From Planctomycetota bacterium (GTDB lineage Bacteria; Planctomycetota; UBA1135; GCA-002686595): a stretch of 9,287 nt of DNA. The position numbers and the translations under genes were made by a program. The notes beneath the pieces were generated by a model, which saw only the letters and a list, made by a program, of their open reading frames with translations, was not told where the DNA came from and made no database searches. Shown piece by piece: positions 8,901 to 9,287 of the stretch. The stretch's first letter is position 1, and every line of letters begins with the position of its first letter. The DNA is taken from contig WTJQ01000162.1 of NCBI GenBank assembly GCA_011524785.1, forward strand, positions 1 to 9,287. Direction: 5' to 3'.

Positions 8901-9252
8901 CCTCGGACCACGGGATGCCTCGCTGGACCCACTGGCGCAGCACCTCGCGCTCGGCCTCGGGCAGCGGGCCAGTGGGAGGCATCTGGTTGTACTCGTCCTG
9001 GTAGCTGATCTTGCGCAGCAGCAGGGAGGCCAGCGGATCGGCGAGGTCCACGGCGGGACCGGAGTCGCCGCCGGCGAGCAGGCCCTCGCGCCGCGTCAGC
9101 CAGAGACCTGCGCGCAGCTCCTCGCCCGAGCCGTGACACTCGAGGCAGCGCGCCTCCAGGATCGGGAGGACCTTCTGCTCGAAGAAGGCGGCGTCGTCCG
9201 TGACGGGCACGGCCGCGCTCGCGAGGGGGAGGAGGGCCAGCACCGTCATCAC
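5950..9252 (-). CDS. PSCyt1-PSCyt2 (DUF1549)-PSD1 (DUF1553) cytochrome-type protein with PA14-like insert
   Basis: An 1100-residue protein. Residues 2-14 form a short hydrophobic signal with likely cleavage near ASA-AV. PSCyt1 (about 20-117) has haem-attachment motif CLECH (36-40) and MPPTGPL (91), where Met91 could be the second haem ligand. DUF1549/PSCyt2 (about 160-370) has the landmarks NAVDRFIL, RRLTYDLTGLPPTPEEV, YGERWARHWLD and a second haem motif CARCHDHK (343-350). A charged helix (383-420) leads to a PA14-like domain (about 470-548) and a galactose-binding-like beta-sandwich (about 550-680). DUF1553/PSD1 (about 805-1095) has RRTALARWLT, NRIWAQHFG, HPELLDWLA, LVTSATYRQDS and the ending LNLNEFMFID. 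The start is GTG 9252 or ATG 9249; a TAG lies four codons upstream of the GTG. GGAAGG just before gives a ribosome site that is short-spaced for the ATG and directly abuts the GTG. The family is exported and thought to work in redox or envelope polymer chemistry, but no activity is established. It is first in the operon with DUF1501. Confidence 0.95.
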   Translation of the reverse strand: MMTVLALLPLASAAVPVTDDAAFFEQKVLPILEARCLECHGSGEELRAGLWLTRREGLLAGGDSGPAVDLADPLASLLLRKISYQDEYNQMPPTGPLPEAEREVLRQWVQRGIPWSEAVDIEESAREGPRRITKGDGLEGWAYEPLSRPIPPTANDATWSRNAVDRFILSRLEDAGLEPAPEADRRTLVRRLTYDLTGLPPTPEEVEAFVANDSPTAYEELVDQLLSRPEYGERWARHWLDVVRYAETNGFERDGNKPNIWRYRDWVVDALNEDLPYDEFVRLQVAGDELAPDDPDALVATGFLRLGQWDDEPAQGRIQARYDVLDDIVRTTSEAFLASTLGCARCHDHKGDPIDQTDYYSFMAFFEGLTDQSSGGTQVSIMNEEEERAFEARRAAHEESIRDHDRRIDEAQRELAALLDSQDYGTTPLTDLRYRFYRDTWDELPEFDALRAEDEGAHEGLFDLSPATRPNAYGLVFEGRLGVPSAGTWEFRGTIDDRARLTVDGREVLAGSGRLNGAVELAGGSVPIRLDYMQHSGAAILDLAWRRRGADVWSYTTEDPGEGWQEPGFDAGTWPRGEGGFGNFGDRSRTEWTTPQIWIRREFVWDTDSTDDLVLLVQHDEGAEVYLNGVEALRVHHYRGDYGVFEVTPEARAAVRRGPNTIAVHCSQTTGGQYIHARAVHRHETRVPDLAALAQGWSPLSASRGPVNRGDFRRLVRDHAERLMGRERAEELTQLLEARERLNRERPRPERMAYIATERGPDPPQMHVHVRGNALAKGEPVEPDWPHCMDDERATIPRASGPTSGRRTALARWLTAPDNALAARTAVNRIWAQHFGTGIVPSVSDFGELGDRPTHPELLDWLAGWFLESGSSMKALHRLLVTSATYRQDSRPSPEVAEAADGVDPTNTLLWAFRMRRMGAEEVRDSLLAVTDRLNPQRGGPPIFTKVPQEVLQTSSQPGNVWGRSPEDQQRRRSLYIKVKRSLVPPELATFDFADTDAPCPTRFTTIQPQQALHLMNSESAHEASAALAELVGRTAGQALEDRIDGLYRHTLQRSATPEEVATLTALQEELMAELALDPETAFRQLALLTLNLNEFMFID

Positions 9253-9287
9253 CCTTCCATCCTAGGGGGACGGGGTCGGATCGGGAG

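Overview
The window looks like chromosomal DNA from a high-GC member of the Planctomycetota. The main reason is an operon on the minus strand. It pairs a PSCyt1/PSCyt2(DUF1549)/PSD1(DUF1553) cytochrome-type protein with a DUF1501 protein that has a twin-arginine signal, a combination typical of planctomycetes and a few related phyla. A secreted sortilin/VPS10-like Asp-box propeller protein next door fits the same kind of genome. No tRNA, rRNA, CRISPR array, insertion sequence or phage gene was seen, and base composition is even throughout.

Layout, left to right. Positions 1-483 (+) are the 3' part of a xylose-isomerase-like TIM-barrel gene that begins before the window. Positions 512-739 (+) are a small four-cysteine protein, too short for confident naming but with strongly biased codons. 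Positions 740-1021 hold small hairpins and a possible promoter, with no gene. Positions 1022-4141 (+) encode a 1039-residue exported beta-propeller protein with ten Asp boxes. It converges on a minus-strand block: a 60-residue orphan (4202-4384), then a DUF1501 protein (4541-5941) and the 1100-residue PSCyt1-PSCyt2-PSD1 protein (5950-9252). Transcription of this block runs from right to left.

The PSD1-type gene is followed after 8 bases by the DUF1501 gene. The probable ribosome site of the second gene overlaps the stop codon of the first, so the two are almost certainly co-transcribed and probably translationally coupled. A perfect GC-rich inverted repeat (4472-4495) lies just after the DUF1501 gene and may end or trim this transcript before the 60-residue ORF. 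All three large proteins carry export signals, so the right-hand nine tenths of the window is devoted to cell-envelope or periplasmic proteins: one with two c-type haem motifs and putative carbohydrate-binding modules, one related to alkaline phosphatases/sulfatases, and one large propeller. Their substrate is not known. Use on a polysaccharide or other envelope polymer is an inference from family context only.

The most notable points are the two small uncharacterised genes, the insertion of PA14-like and galactose-binding-like modules inside the PSD1-type protein, and the inverted repeats at the convergent junction. I see no clear new defence or mobile system here.
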